Below, piece after piece: positions 41,483 to 50,419 of a stretch of 64,000 bases of DNA. The notes below the pieces were generated by a model. That model was not told the DNA's origin and did not search any database. It was given only the letters and a program-made list of their open reading frames with translations. The position numbers were made by a program, and so were the translations under genes. How positions within the stretch are numbered: position 1 is the first letter of the stretch; every line of letters starts with the position of its first letter. The stretch is from an uncultured Nonlabens sp. (GTDB lineage: Bacteria; Bacteroidota; Bacteroidia; Flavobacteriales; Flavobacteriaceae), in contig CANLKV010000002.1 of assembly GCA_947491755.1 (NCBI GenBank), positions 806,001 to 870,000 on the forward strand, read 5' to 3'.

Positions 41483-42675
41483 AAACAGATTTTTTTAAAT
41501 ACCAGGCGCCTACCACCCCATTTGCCCCTGGGCTAGAGATAAAACGTGCCGCAGGAAATTACATTTACGACCAGCAGGGTAAAAAATACCTAGACATGGT
41601 CGCTGGAGTAAGTGCACTTCCTTTAGGACATTGCCATCCAGCAGTGGTACAAGCCATTCAAAAACAAGCAGCTACCTACATGCACGTCATGGTATATGGT
41701 GAATATGCCCAGGCACCAGCAGTACTTTTATGTAAGAAGATTGCGGCAACCATGCCTCCTGCGTTAGACATGACCTATCTGGTCAATAGCGGGACTGAGG
41801 CCATGGAAGCGGCATTAAAACTGGCCCGCACGGTGACCCAGCGCAGCGAGATCGTTGCGATGAATAATTGTTATCACGGCAACACACTGGGCTCGCTCAG
41901 TTTGATGAATTATGAGGAGCGTAAAGCTCCCTTCCGTCCCTTGCTTCCTGATATAAAAAACATACAATTTAATTGTTTGCGGGATTTATCATTGATCACA
42001 GAAAAGACGGCGGCTGTAGTAATAGAAACCATACAAGGTGGTGCTGGTTTTATCATGCCCCATCCGCGCTGGCTGCAAGCCTTGCGCGAGCGCTGTACCG
42101 CCATGGGAGCATTGCTTATACTGGATGAAATACAGCCTGGCGTTGGGCGCACTGGGTCTATGTGGCATTTTTCAAAATATGGCATCGTTCCAGATGCGGT
42201 CATTACGGGCAAAGGTCTGGCTGGCGGGATGCCTATAGGTGCGCTCACCGCACGTACAGCACACTTGGAATACTTTAAAAAGGCCCCTATTTTGGGTCAT
42301 ATTACCACATTTGGCGGGAATCCTGTAATCGCAGCGGCAGCCCTTGCAACACTCACTCAAATAGAGCAAGAAGGACTTATGGAACAGGTTAGGGATAAAG
42401 AATTACGCTTTCGCGAAAGCTTAACTTCTCCCTATATTAAGGAAGTACGAGGCACTGGTCTCATGCTCGCTGCTATATTACAAGACGATCAACACACGGC
42501 TGCTATCGTAGATCGATGCCGAGAAAAGGGCGTGATTTTCTTTTTGCTATTGTATGAAAAACGAGCCATACGCATGACGCCGCCGCTGACGATTACACAA
42601 GGAGAAATCGATCATGCCTGTCATGTTTTGCAAGAAACAATCCTAGAATTTTATGATCCGGTGAGGGCTCATTGA
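41479..42675 (+). CDS. Class III PLP-dependent aminotransferase (acetylornithine/ornithine aminotransferase-like)
   Basis: A 398-residue fold-type I aminotransferase. Visible are VNSGTEAMEAALKLAR (about 101-116), CYHGNTLGSLSLM (about 131-143), LILDEIQPGVGRTG (about 212-225) and VITGKGLAGGMPIGAL (about 235-250), whose Lys binds PLP. The substrate is uncertain: the family includes acetylornithine, ornithine, GABA and other omega-amino acid enzymes, and no arginine genes lie near. It starts with TTG at 41479, overlapping the OstA-like stop. The palindrome is read as LRFRES near residue 310. Confidence 0.88.
   Translation: MKTDFFKYQAPTTPFAPGLEIKRAAGNYIYDQQGKKYLDMVAGVSALPLGHCHPAVVQAIQKQAATYMHVMVYGEYAQAPAVLLCKKIAATMPPALDMTYLVNSGTEAMEAALKLARTVTQRSEIVAMNNCYHGNTLGSLSLMNYEERKAPFRPLLPDIKNIQFNCLRDLSLITEKTAAVVIETIQGGAGFIMPHPRWLQALRERCTAMGALLILDEIQPGVGRTGSMWHFSKYGIVPDAVITGKGLAGGMPIGALTARTAHLEYFKKAPILGHITTFGGNPVIAAAALATLTQIEQEGLMEQVRDKELRFRESLTSPYIKEVRGTGLMLAAILQDDQHTAAIVDRCREKGVIFFLLLYEKRAIRMTPPLTITQGEIDHACHVLQETILEFYDPVRAH
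42406..42421. repeat. Iterated palindrome, copy 8 (in class III aminotransferase; last base differs)
   Basis: CGCTTTCGCGAAAGCT, with the 14-base core intact. Read as ELRFRESL, the third coding frame seen among the copies. Confidence 0.92.
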
Positions 42676-42775
42676 GGCTGTTTATAAAATGTTGACAATA
42701 GATTTATGAGGGAGTGCGAGACTTTGGCAAATATTTTGACCTTAGTAGGAAGCGGATTAGTAAAAAAACCAGCCT

Positions 42776-44164
42776 ATGGAGTTTGATCTAAACAACGACG
42801 ATTATTTGAGTATTGAAAAGTTTGAGTTGATGCTTAAAACTAACGAGGTGGGCTTTTTTGACAGTGACGAGTTTGAGCAAATTATAGAGCATTATCTCGA
42901 TCATGGAAAAATGGCACTTGCTCGCAAGGCCATTCACCTAGCAATGAACCAGCATCCCTCTAGTGTTAATCTGCGTCTTTTTCATGCAGAAATGCTGGTT
43001 TTTGACGATAAGTTTGATCTCGCACAAAACTTGCTCGATGATTTGCAAGAACTACAGCCTAATAATTCTGAGATATTTATCCAAAAAGCCAATATATTTT
43101 CAAAAACCGAACAGCATGAAAAAGCAATCGAGCTGCTTCAAATCGCATTAGACTTGACTGATGATCGTGCCGATGTTTATAATTTGATAGGCATGGAGTT
43201 TTTGTTTATTGAGGATTATTCCAGTGCAAAACTCAATTTTATGCAGTGCCTAGAGCTCGATGATACCGATTACTCTGCCCTGTACAACATTATCTATTGT
43301 TTTGATTTTTTACAAGAACATCAACAAGCCATTGATTTTTTAAATATGTTCCTTGATAAGAATCCGTATAGCGAGGTGGCATGGCATCAAGTAGGCAAAC
43401 AGTATTTTGACCTTAAAATGTACGAAAAGTCGCTAGCAGCATTCGAATTTGCGATTATTTCAGACGAGCATTTTGTTGGAGCATATCTGGAAAAAGGCAA
43501 GGTCCTGGAAAAATTGGGACGTTATAACGAAGCTATAGAAAACTATCAGATCACCCTTACCCTGGATGATCCTACCTCATTTGCCTACCTACGTCTGGGC
43601 AAATGTTTCAATAAACTGGGAAATGATGAGCAAGCTATACGTTATTTTAAAAAGACAGTTAATGAGGATCCATTACTAGATAAGGGCTGGCTCGCTATTG
43701 TTGATTATTATTCTAAAAATTTAAATTATCCTAAAGCGCTCAATTATATAGAAAAGGCCATTGATGTGGATGGGGAAAATGCCATGTTCTGGACGCGCTA
43801 TGCCGACTTGAATAGAAAACTTAACTTTTTTGAGGAGGCAGAATACGGTTACCGCCGTGCTATTGAATTAGGTAATTACGAGAAAAAAACCTGGCTGTCC
43901 CGCGCTGATATACTTCTTGCCCTAGGTGAGACAGAGGCAGTGGTATCCAACTTAAATCATGGATTGGAATTTTATCCTCAAGAAGTGGAAATGGAATACC
44001 GCATCGCTGGCGCCTATTATAAATTGAACCAGCCAGTAAAAGCTCGTTTCCACCTACAAAATGCTTTAAAGCAAGACCCAGAATTTGTGATCATTCTTGA
44101 AGAGTTGTACCCAGAACTCCTTAAAAAAGAAGAGATTGTAAAACTTATAAAGCGCCATAGTTAA
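42776..44164 (+). CDS. Tetratricopeptide repeat protein
   Basis: A 462-residue soluble protein made almost wholly of TPR helical pairs (about ten), such as ALDLTDDRADVYNLIGMEFL, KGKVLEKLGRYNEAIENYQ and LRLGKCFNKLGNDEQAIRYF. There is no signal peptide or membrane segment, so it is cytoplasmic. TPR scaffolds of this type hold protein partners; none can be named. Its stop shares a base with the start of the CpsB-type phosphatase, so the two are co-translated. Confidence 0.9.
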   Translation: MEFDLNNDDYLSIEKFELMLKTNEVGFFDSDEFEQIIEHYLDHGKMALARKAIHLAMNQHPSSVNLRLFHAEMLVFDDKFDLAQNLLDDLQELQPNNSEIFIQKANIFSKTEQHEKAIELLQIALDLTDDRADVYNLIGMEFLFIEDYSSAKLNFMQCLELDDTDYSALYNIIYCFDFLQEHQQAIDFLNMFLDKNPYSEVAWHQVGKQYFDLKMYEKSLAAFEFAIISDEHFVGAYLEKGKVLEKLGRYNEAIENYQITLTLDDPTSFAYLRLGKCFNKLGNDEQAIRYFKKTVNEDPLLDKGWLAIVDYYSKNLNYPKALNYIEKAIDVDGENAMFWTRYADLNRKLNFFEEAEYGYRRAIELGNYEKKTWLSRADILLALGETEAVVSNLNHGLEFYPQEVEMEYRIAGAYYKLNQPVKARFHLQNALKQDPEFVIILEELYPELLKKEEIVKLIKRHS

Positions 44165-44871
44165 TGTTTTTCTTTAGTAAAAAGGTTTTCCTTGCAGATG
44201 CTCTGGCGGGCCTGATCGATGTACACAATCATCTACTACCAGGTATTGATGATGGTGCGGACAGTCTAGCCACAACACAAGCAATGATCAGTTTGTATCA
44301 AGAGCTGGGTTTTAAAGGCGTCTATACCACGCCACACACCATGGAAGATTATTACAATAATGATGCTTCTGGAATAACAAAATGTTTTGAAAACACGCGA
44401 AAGCAGCTAGATCGTAGTCAAGCTGCCTTACTTCTAGGAACCGCGTCAGAGTATATGCTTGATGGCGGTTTTTCGCAACTTTTAAAAGAAGGTAATTATC
44501 TCAAACTACCTGATGAGCAGTTGCTGTTTGAATTCAGTTATTTTCAAAAGCCGAATAATGCAGAAGAGCTCATTTTTGAAATGAAAAGCTATGACCTTTT
44601 ACCTGTATTAGCACATCCAGAACGCTATAGATATTTAAACGTACCACAGATTATTGATTTGAAAAAACGAGGCTGTATGCTGCAAATCAACTTATTAAGT
44701 TTGTCCGGACATTATGGGACTGCAGCACTTAAAAAGGCTGAGCAGTTACTTCTAGAAGATCATGCGACTATGGTTGCTACAGATGCACATAGAGTGGAAC
44801 ATCTTACTAAAATCAAGGATATGCAGGTATCCCAAAAGATTTTCCAGAAAATAAAAAGCCTAAATCCTTAA
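44164..44871 (+). CDS. CpsB/YwqE-type PHP tyrosine phosphatase
   Basis: A 235-residue manganese-dependent protein-tyrosine phosphatase of the PHP fold. IDVHNHLLPGIDDGADSL (about 18-35) is the first metal motif; TTPHTMEDYYNN (about 59-70), the ASEYMLDGGF segment, HPERYRYL (about 140-147) and ATDAHR (about 212-217) complete the site. The enzyme removes phosphate from BY-kinases that control polysaccharide export. It converges with wzc (39 bases apart), the expected kinase partner. Confidence 0.92.
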   Translation: MFFFSKKVFLADALAGLIDVHNHLLPGIDDGADSLATTQAMISLYQELGFKGVYTTPHTMEDYYNNDASGITKCFENTRKQLDRSQAALLLGTASEYMLDGGFSQLLKEGNYLKLPDEQLLFEFSYFQKPNNAEELIFEMKSYDLLPVLAHPERYRYLNVPQIIDLKKRGCMLQINLLSLSGHYGTAALKKAEQLLLEDHATMVATDAHRVEHLTKIKDMQVSQKIFQKIKSLNP

Positions 44872-44893
44872 GTAAGAATCTAGGCTTGTAAAA
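44856..44893. terminator. Weak convergent terminator candidate between cpsB-type and wzc genes
   Basis: AAGCCTA (44856-44862) pairs with TAGGCTT (44881-44887) over a long loop, followed by A/T-rich sequence; it overlaps the phosphatase stop. Confidence 0.35.
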
Positions 44894-44909
44894 AAATAGT
44901 GAACTAGAC

Positions 44910-47291
44910 TTATTTTTTAAGCTTCAATTTTATCAATAACTGCTTCCAGGCAGGTACTTGATCTACCCCATAGGAATAAGCATATTTATTACCATAACCA
45001 AAGTTAGCTATTTTAACATTGTTTAAGACCATAGCTACATTCTTAAGCTTTCCTGCGTCTATAGTATCACCTATGTAATCTAATAATGGTTTTTCTGTAT
45101 AGTTGGCACGAGTCACATAGACGGTAACATCTGCTTTATCGCTTATCAGCAAGGTGTCGGTTACTAGCATGGATGGCGCAGAATCTATAATGACAGCGTC
45201 AAAATTACTCTTAGCATAAGCTATTAATTCATCCACCCTATCGCTCAACCACAATTCGGCTGGGTTAGGCGGTATAGAACCCGACAGCATAATTCTCAAA
45301 TTGTTATTGGCATCGCTTTGATGTACAAAATCCTCAGGCTTATATTCTGGATACACTAAAAATTCGGTGACTCCCTTTAAGCTTTTACTACCTTTTTGCA
45401 AATAACGATGCAGCTGTGGATTCCTAATATCTCCTCCTATCAACAACACCTTCTTACCGGAATTTGCCATGGTCATAGCCAGGTTGTAGGATACAAATGT
45501 TTTTCCTTCCCCTTTAACTGACGAAGTTACTATAATACAAGGTGAACTGGATTTATCAGGTAAGGCTGAAAGCTTGTATTGCAAGTTAGTTCTCAAAATA
45601 CGGAAAGATTCTGCCAGGACAGATCGATCATTTTTCTGTACCATGTCAGAGTCGTCAGAGTCTAGCTTAGGTACTTCCCCTAGGAGTGTCATATTAGGCA
45701 AACGCTTTGTGACATCCTTACGACTTTCAATTTTATTGTAAAATAATTCTTTAAAGTATATAAAAGCAAAAGGAATAATCAGACCAATAGTAAATGAACC
45801 TAAAAGTATAATCCTAGGCTTTGGAGATATGGGGTTGTCTGCTACCCAGGCACGGTCCACCACCTTGGCTTTAGGGGCAGTCACGGCAAGACTTATTGCG
45901 GTTTCTTCTTTCTTTTGAAATAAATACAAATAGATGGCTTCGACAATACTTTGATCCCGCTCTATATCTCTGGCCGTACGCTCCGTACTAGGCACTTCTC
46001 CTATTCTACTATCAACCACACGATTTTGCCTGGATATACTGCGCAATCGTATTTCCAGCGATTTAATATAGGAATCAAGTGAGGCTGCGATTGCCTTTTG
46101 CAGCTTGTCAAGTTGAAATTGTAGATCTTGTACAATAGGATTAAGCTCGGTTGCCGTTTCTGTACGTTGATTGTAGAGCAACAAGAGTTCATTATACTCG
46201 GCTATGGAAGTATTGATAGGCGCACTTTCTAGCGTTAAATTAGCTGGGATATAATCGTTGTTTTCTAATCCAGCAATGTAGTTTTGTAAATCCCTGGCTA
46301 TTTGCAATTGAGTTTCTGCCTCCACTTCCTGGGCAGAGAATTTAGCACTGCTTTCAAGATTTAATGTGGCTTCTGCAACAATGTCTGAAAGATTATTTTC
46401 TCGTTTAAATCGTTCTTTTTTGATCTCGACAGAATCAAGAGAAAGCTCAATCGAGGCAAGCCTATCTTCTATAAAATCTACCGTGTTTTGAGCCACGAGA
46501 TTTTTATCGGCAATCGCATCTTCATTATATGCCTCAATCAATTGATTGAGAATAGCTGCCGCTTTAGAGGGTACTGGATCGGTCATGGACAGGTCGATCA
46601 CGCTACCGCGTTTTACCGATTGTTGTGCATTTAATTTATCTGTATAATTAATGACCGTAGCTTCAAATGGATAGACTTTGATTAAGTAGTCAAGGTTTTC
46701 TTCCTGGGCATTATCCAGCTTCCAGTTGGTCGCTTTAAACATCACAGTCAATTCCTCATCTATGGCAATAGGATTATTTAGAGCTACTCGCGTTGTGTTG
46801 TCTGCATCCTCTTGCCAAAATTCGATCAACCCATTGTTCAACATTTGTACATAAAAACGCCTACTTCCTATTTTCTCAGCAGCCTCTACCACTACGACTT
46901 CAAATGGGGTAGATTGAAATATTTCGGAAGTCTTAATATTCCCTTCATTAAAGTACTTTACGTTCAAATTCAAGTCGGCTACCACTTGGGACATCAAACG
47001 TCGGGAGGTTAAAATCTCAATCTCGTTTTCTACGGTATTGAAATTGTTTCCTAGCATCCCGATGTCTCCTAGTGCCCCTAATTCAGAAATCCCACTACCA
47101 GCTTGAGTATCTTTGATGAGTATCGATGCGTCTGCTTGATACACATCGCTAGCATAACGCAAATAAAGCAAGGCTAGAAATACAAAAAGGACTACAGACA
47201 CTATAAAAGCCCACCATTTTTGCAGATAAGGCCGTATTTGTTCGCTCAAGCTAATTTCTTGATTCTGTAAAGTATGATTGGATTCGTTCAT
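44910..47291 (-). CDS. wzc: Wzc-type polysaccharide co-polymerase and BY-tyrosine kinase
   Basis: A 793-residue inner-membrane protein controlling chain length and export of the capsule/EPS. It has a Wzz domain with two membrane helices (about 30-50 and 505-525), long periplasmic coiled coils (about 255-470), and a cytoplasmic kinase. The kinase motifs are Walker A SSVKGEGKTFVSYN (about 590), Walker A' LLIGGDIRNPQLH (about 620) and Walker B AVIIDSAPS (about 700). A short tyrosine cluster (GYGNKYAYSYG) near the C-terminus is the likely autophosphorylation site. Overlaps the wza stop by 1 base. Confidence 0.95.
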   Translation of the reverse strand: MNESNHTLQNQEISLSEQIRPYLQKWWAFIVSVVLFVFLALLYLRYASDVYQADASILIKDTQAGSGISELGALGDIGMLGNNFNTVENEIEILTSRRLMSQVVADLNLNVKYFNEGNIKTSEIFQSTPFEVVVVEAAEKIGSRRFYVQMLNNGLIEFWQEDADNTTRVALNNPIAIDEELTVMFKATNWKLDNAQEENLDYLIKVYPFEATVINYTDKLNAQQSVKRGSVIDLSMTDPVPSKAAAILNQLIEAYNEDAIADKNLVAQNTVDFIEDRLASIELSLDSVEIKKERFKRENNLSDIVAEATLNLESSAKFSAQEVEAETQLQIARDLQNYIAGLENNDYIPANLTLESAPINTSIAEYNELLLLYNQRTETATELNPIVQDLQFQLDKLQKAIAASLDSYIKSLEIRLRSISRQNRVVDSRIGEVPSTERTARDIERDQSIVEAIYLYLFQKKEETAISLAVTAPKAKVVDRAWVADNPISPKPRIILLGSFTIGLIIPFAFIYFKELFYNKIESRKDVTKRLPNMTLLGEVPKLDSDDSDMVQKNDRSVLAESFRILRTNLQYKLSALPDKSSSPCIIVTSSVKGEGKTFVSYNLAMTMANSGKKVLLIGGDIRNPQLHRYLQKGSKSLKGVTEFLVYPEYKPEDFVHQSDANNNLRIMLSGSIPPNPAELWLSDRVDELIAYAKSNFDAVIIDSAPSMLVTDTLLISDKADVTVYVTRANYTEKPLLDYIGDTIDAGKLKNVAMVLNNVKIANFGYGNKYAYSYGVDQVPAWKQLLIKLKLKK

Positions 47292-48082
47292 TAGCGAGCA
47301 ATTAAAATAACAACCGATAATAATAAAGAGGCAATAGAAACATATAAAGGATTGTTCCTATTAAAAGATGCTCCGTTGACTTGAGCATTATTCGGTCCAA
47401 CATAAAGGACATCATTTTGCTGCAAATAGTATAAATCGCTATCTAAAACATCAGACGTGGTAAGATCTATTTTATAGGTTTCTTCTACTCCATTACGATC
47501 TCTGAAGAGCAGCACATCGTTACGTTTTCCATATAAGGTAAGATCTCCCGCAAGCCCTAAAGCTTGTAGAATGGTCACCCGTTCATCAGGAATGGTATAA
47601 GTTCCTGGGCGTTGGACCTCTCCTAATACCGTTATTTTAAAATTAGTGATTCGCACGTTTACCGCGGCATCTTTCAGGTACTTCTGGTATTCCTCTAGTA
47701 ATTCTTGTTCTAATTCAAATCTAGATTTTCCCGCGACTTTCCATTTTCCTAAGGTAGGTAGGTTTACAAACCCCTCATTACTCACTAAATAATCCTGTAA
47801 CAAGGGTTGCCCGTTAGCTCTAAAATCACTAGCGTCACTAATGCCTGGTACCAATCTATTAAAACGGCTGGCAGAAGTCATATCTGCACTGCTTACATTA
47901 ATTGATAGTCGATCATTATTTTTGATTATAGACTTGTAGTTCTCAGGACGGAAATTCTGTCGCTCTTGAACATCTTGAAAATAAAGGATTTCTTCTTTGG
48001 AGGTGCACGAAGAAAGAATCAAGCAAACCAAACCAAAAAAAACAAATAAGTTTTTAGACATATAGATAATTGTAAAACGCAA
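47291..48082 (-). CDS. wza: Wza-type polysaccharide export lipoprotein
   Basis: An outer-membrane lipoprotein of 263 residues, or 256 if it starts at the second Met (48061, MSKNLFVFFG), which gives a better signal peptide. The lipobox is LILSSC. Poly_export domain: SINVSSADMTSASRF, SNEGFVNLPTLGKWKVAGKS; SLBB domain: VTILQALGLAGDLTLYGKRNDV. The C-terminal hydrophobic stretch (about 245-262) resembles the Bacteroidota anchor. Together with Wzc it forms the trans-envelope channel. The gene is 10 bases after the dehydratase gene. Confidence 0.93.
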   Translation of the reverse strand: MRFTIIYMSKNLFVFFGLVCLILSSCTSKEEILYFQDVQERQNFRPENYKSIIKNNDRLSINVSSADMTSASRFNRLVPGISDASDFRANGQPLLQDYLVSNEGFVNLPTLGKWKVAGKSRFELEQELLEEYQKYLKDAAVNVRITNFKITVLGEVQRPGTYTIPDERVTILQALGLAGDLTLYGKRNDVLLFRDRNGVEETYKIDLTTSDVLDSDLYYLQQNDVLYVGPNNAQVNGASFNRNNPLYVSIASLLLSVVILIAR

Positions 48083-48092
48083 AAATAAGAAT

Positions 48093-50048
48093 TCAAGAGT
48101 CAGTATCAGTAGGCAAATCTAAAACTTCGTAAATACTATTTTGACTTTTAAATTCTGGGACTAGCAATTTGAGTTTACTGATCATATGAACGTCATCTCC
48201 TTTCTCACAGGAATCGGCGATCTCGATAATATGATTGGTAACTTCATTAAGATCAACCAGCCGATCTACCGCACGCATGATTTTTTTATGGTGCGTGGGC
48301 AATGTTTTAGAAGAGTCTGTAAGTAATTCTTCAAACAGTTTTTCTCCAGGCCTCAAACCGATTACAGAGATCTTAATATCTACATCTGGAGTGAAACCCG
48401 ATAGCTTGATCATCTTACGTGCAAGATCCATAATTTTGACAGGTTTGCCCATATCAAATACATAAACCTCCCCACCTTGACCCATGGTTCCTGCCTGTAA
48501 CACCAGTTGACAGGCTTCAGGAATCGTCATAAAATACCTAATAATCTGTTCGTGAGTTACCGTAACTGGACCTCCGTTTTCTATTTGCTGTTTAAAATGT
48601 GGAATTACCGATCCGTTGGAGCCCAGCACGTTACCAAAACGAGTTGTGATAAACTTGGTACTCGAATGGCTTTGATGCATGAGTGCCTGCACATAAATCT
48701 CAGCGGCTCGTTTGCTGGCTCCCATCACATTGGTAGGATTCACCGCCTTGTCTGTGCTTACCATAACAAACTTGTCCACACCATAATGGTCGGCAAGATC
48801 TGCCAGAGCTACGGTACCTAATATATTAACCTGAACTGCCTCTGTAGGGTTACGCTCAATTAATGGCACATGTTTGTAAGCCGCAGCATGATAAACTACC
48901 GATATTTTATGAGCCTGAAAAACAGATTCTACCCTACTCTTTTTACGTACATCGGCCAGTATAAATTCATAATCCACATCTGGATAATTGGCCCTTAATT
49001 CCAATTCTAGGTTATGCAAAGGCGATTCTGCCTGATCTAGGACTAGAATTTTACTAGGGCGATAAGCGCTCACCTGGCGCACAATCTCACTACCTATGGA
49101 GCCGGCACCACCGGTAATTAAAATCACACGATTATTTAAATCCTTGTTGATATTGGTATCATCAATTTTTATGGGATTGCGCTCTAGTAGGTCTTCAATC
49201 TGTATTTGTTTGATATTTTGAGAAACATCGGTATTTTGCTCCCATTCTTTAATAGAAGGGGCATTATATACTTTAAGATTATTTTCAAGCGCCTTATCAA
49301 CGATATTGTTTTTTTCGGCGATACTTAATTGGCTACCTACCAGCACCAAACTGTGTACATGGTAGGATTTGATAAGATCAAAAAAATCATCATCGTATTT
49401 AAATAGAGGAACACCCAATATTTTGAGTTTGCTGTATTTCTTTTTAAAGCTTACAAAGCCTACCAATTCAAAACGTTGGTATTCTGATATAGAAAGTGCT
49501 TCTCCTACAGCGATACTATCATCATTCACACCCAGAATCAATACGCGATTGCGTTTTTTCCCTAGATTGGTAATGTAGGTATACAAGGACTTAATCAACA
49601 GGCGAAACATCAACATGCCTACAAAAGTCATGACCGTATTAATCGCCAGAAACGGAATTAAAAAAATCTTTGAATTAAAAATAAAATAGTAAGAGTAATT
49701 GATAATGGCCAGCAGTAAGGCACTGGAAACGCAAGAAACTGCAATTTTAAAAATATCAACAAAAGTACTGTGCCGAATCAATCCAGAAAATGTACTGAAA
49801 ACAAAGAAAGAACTAAGGTAGGCTAGAGCCACTAGCACACACTCTTGCGGGACAGACAGTACCTGATAAAAGGACACGTTAAGATCTAGAACTATCAGGT
49901 AGCTCACCGCAAAGGAAGCCACCACAATAGCAAAATCTATAAAAAGAATGATCCACCTTGGCAGGTAGTTCAGATCTTTAAGCTGCAACTTAATACGCTC
50001 CTGCCAGAAAATCTGCTTGCTTCTTTTCTTAAAATAGCTCCAATTCAT
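48093..50048 (-). CDS. Membrane nucleotide-sugar 4,6-dehydratase (CapD/PglF family)
   Basis: A 651-residue enzyme with four N-terminal membrane helices (about 35-150), a CoA-binding-like Rossmann domain (about 165-290) and an extended SDR dehydratase domain. The NAD motif TGGAGSIGSE is at about 314-323, and the active-site stretch STDKAVNPTNVMGASKR at about 430-446, as in PglF/WbpM/CapD. The family converts UDP-GlcNAc to the 4-keto-6-deoxy sugar. The DegT aminotransferase and formyltransferase on the same strand can continue this route. Confidence 0.93.
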   Translation of the reverse strand: MNWSYFKKRSKQIFWQERIKLQLKDLNYLPRWIILFIDFAIVVASFAVSYLIVLDLNVSFYQVLSVPQECVLVALAYLSSFFVFSTFSGLIRHSTFVDIFKIAVSCVSSALLLAIINYSYYFIFNSKIFLIPFLAINTVMTFVGMLMFRLLIKSLYTYITNLGKKRNRVLILGVNDDSIAVGEALSISEYQRFELVGFVSFKKKYSKLKILGVPLFKYDDDFFDLIKSYHVHSLVLVGSQLSIAEKNNIVDKALENNLKVYNAPSIKEWEQNTDVSQNIKQIQIEDLLERNPIKIDDTNINKDLNNRVILITGGAGSIGSEIVRQVSAYRPSKILVLDQAESPLHNLELELRANYPDVDYEFILADVRKKSRVESVFQAHKISVVYHAAAYKHVPLIERNPTEAVQVNILGTVALADLADHYGVDKFVMVSTDKAVNPTNVMGASKRAAEIYVQALMHQSHSSTKFITTRFGNVLGSNGSVIPHFKQQIENGGPVTVTHEQIIRYFMTIPEACQLVLQAGTMGQGGEVYVFDMGKPVKIMDLARKMIKLSGFTPDVDIKISVIGLRPGEKLFEELLTDSSKTLPTHHKKIMRAVDRLVDLNEVTNHIIEIADSCEKGDDVHMISKLKLLVPEFKSQNSIYEVLDLPTDTDS

Positions 50049-50132
50049 GGCTGTTTATTTGATTGCAATATACTCAAAAGGGCCGTGCTATGCGCACCGC
50101 CCTTTTCAAATTCCACTTGTGGACAATGTATC

Positions 50133-50306
50133 TTAAAATTCCTTTTTATTATAAAAACATAAAGCAACGCCAGCAGCTACAGCAATGGCAATACCTGGTA
50201 AGGCTGCCGTGTTTTCATCATTAACGTCTTCATCAAAACCAGGAGGCGTTTGAGCAAACATGATAGCAGTACATAAAAAGGCTGCAATAAAAAAAATAGA
50301 TTTCAT
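50133..50306 (-). CDS. 57-residue secreted/membrane tail protein with PPGFDEDVND motif
   Basis: A short gene from ATG 50304-50306 to TAA 50133-50135. It encodes a signal peptide (MKSIFFIAAFLCTAIMFAQ), a short acidic segment TPPGFDEDVNDEN, a hydrophobic helix (ALPGIAIAVAAGVALCFY) and a basic tail NKKEF. I recall similar tiny proteins in flavobacterial genomes, with the pattern PPGF-(D/E)DD-VND and a final helix, but no function. The layout resembles a processed or anchored peptide. It lies between the dehydratase and DegT genes of the capsule locus, on the same strand. Confidence 0.7.
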   Translation of the reverse strand: MKSIFFIAAFLCTAIMFAQTPPGFDEDVNDENTAALPGIAIAVAAGVALCFYNKKEF

Positions 50307-50419
50307 ATGGTTAGTTTTAGTTCGGGTAAAAACAAATATAATCTTAGAACGCTATAAAACAAACCTTTCTTTTAAAAACTAGTTAATTAAGGCCCTAACA
50401 AGCGTTTTATCTAATTATG

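Noticed and set aside
44390..44404. Half-palindrome CGCGAAAGC in the CpsB-type phosphatase gene
   Set aside because: Only one arm matches; consistent with chance.
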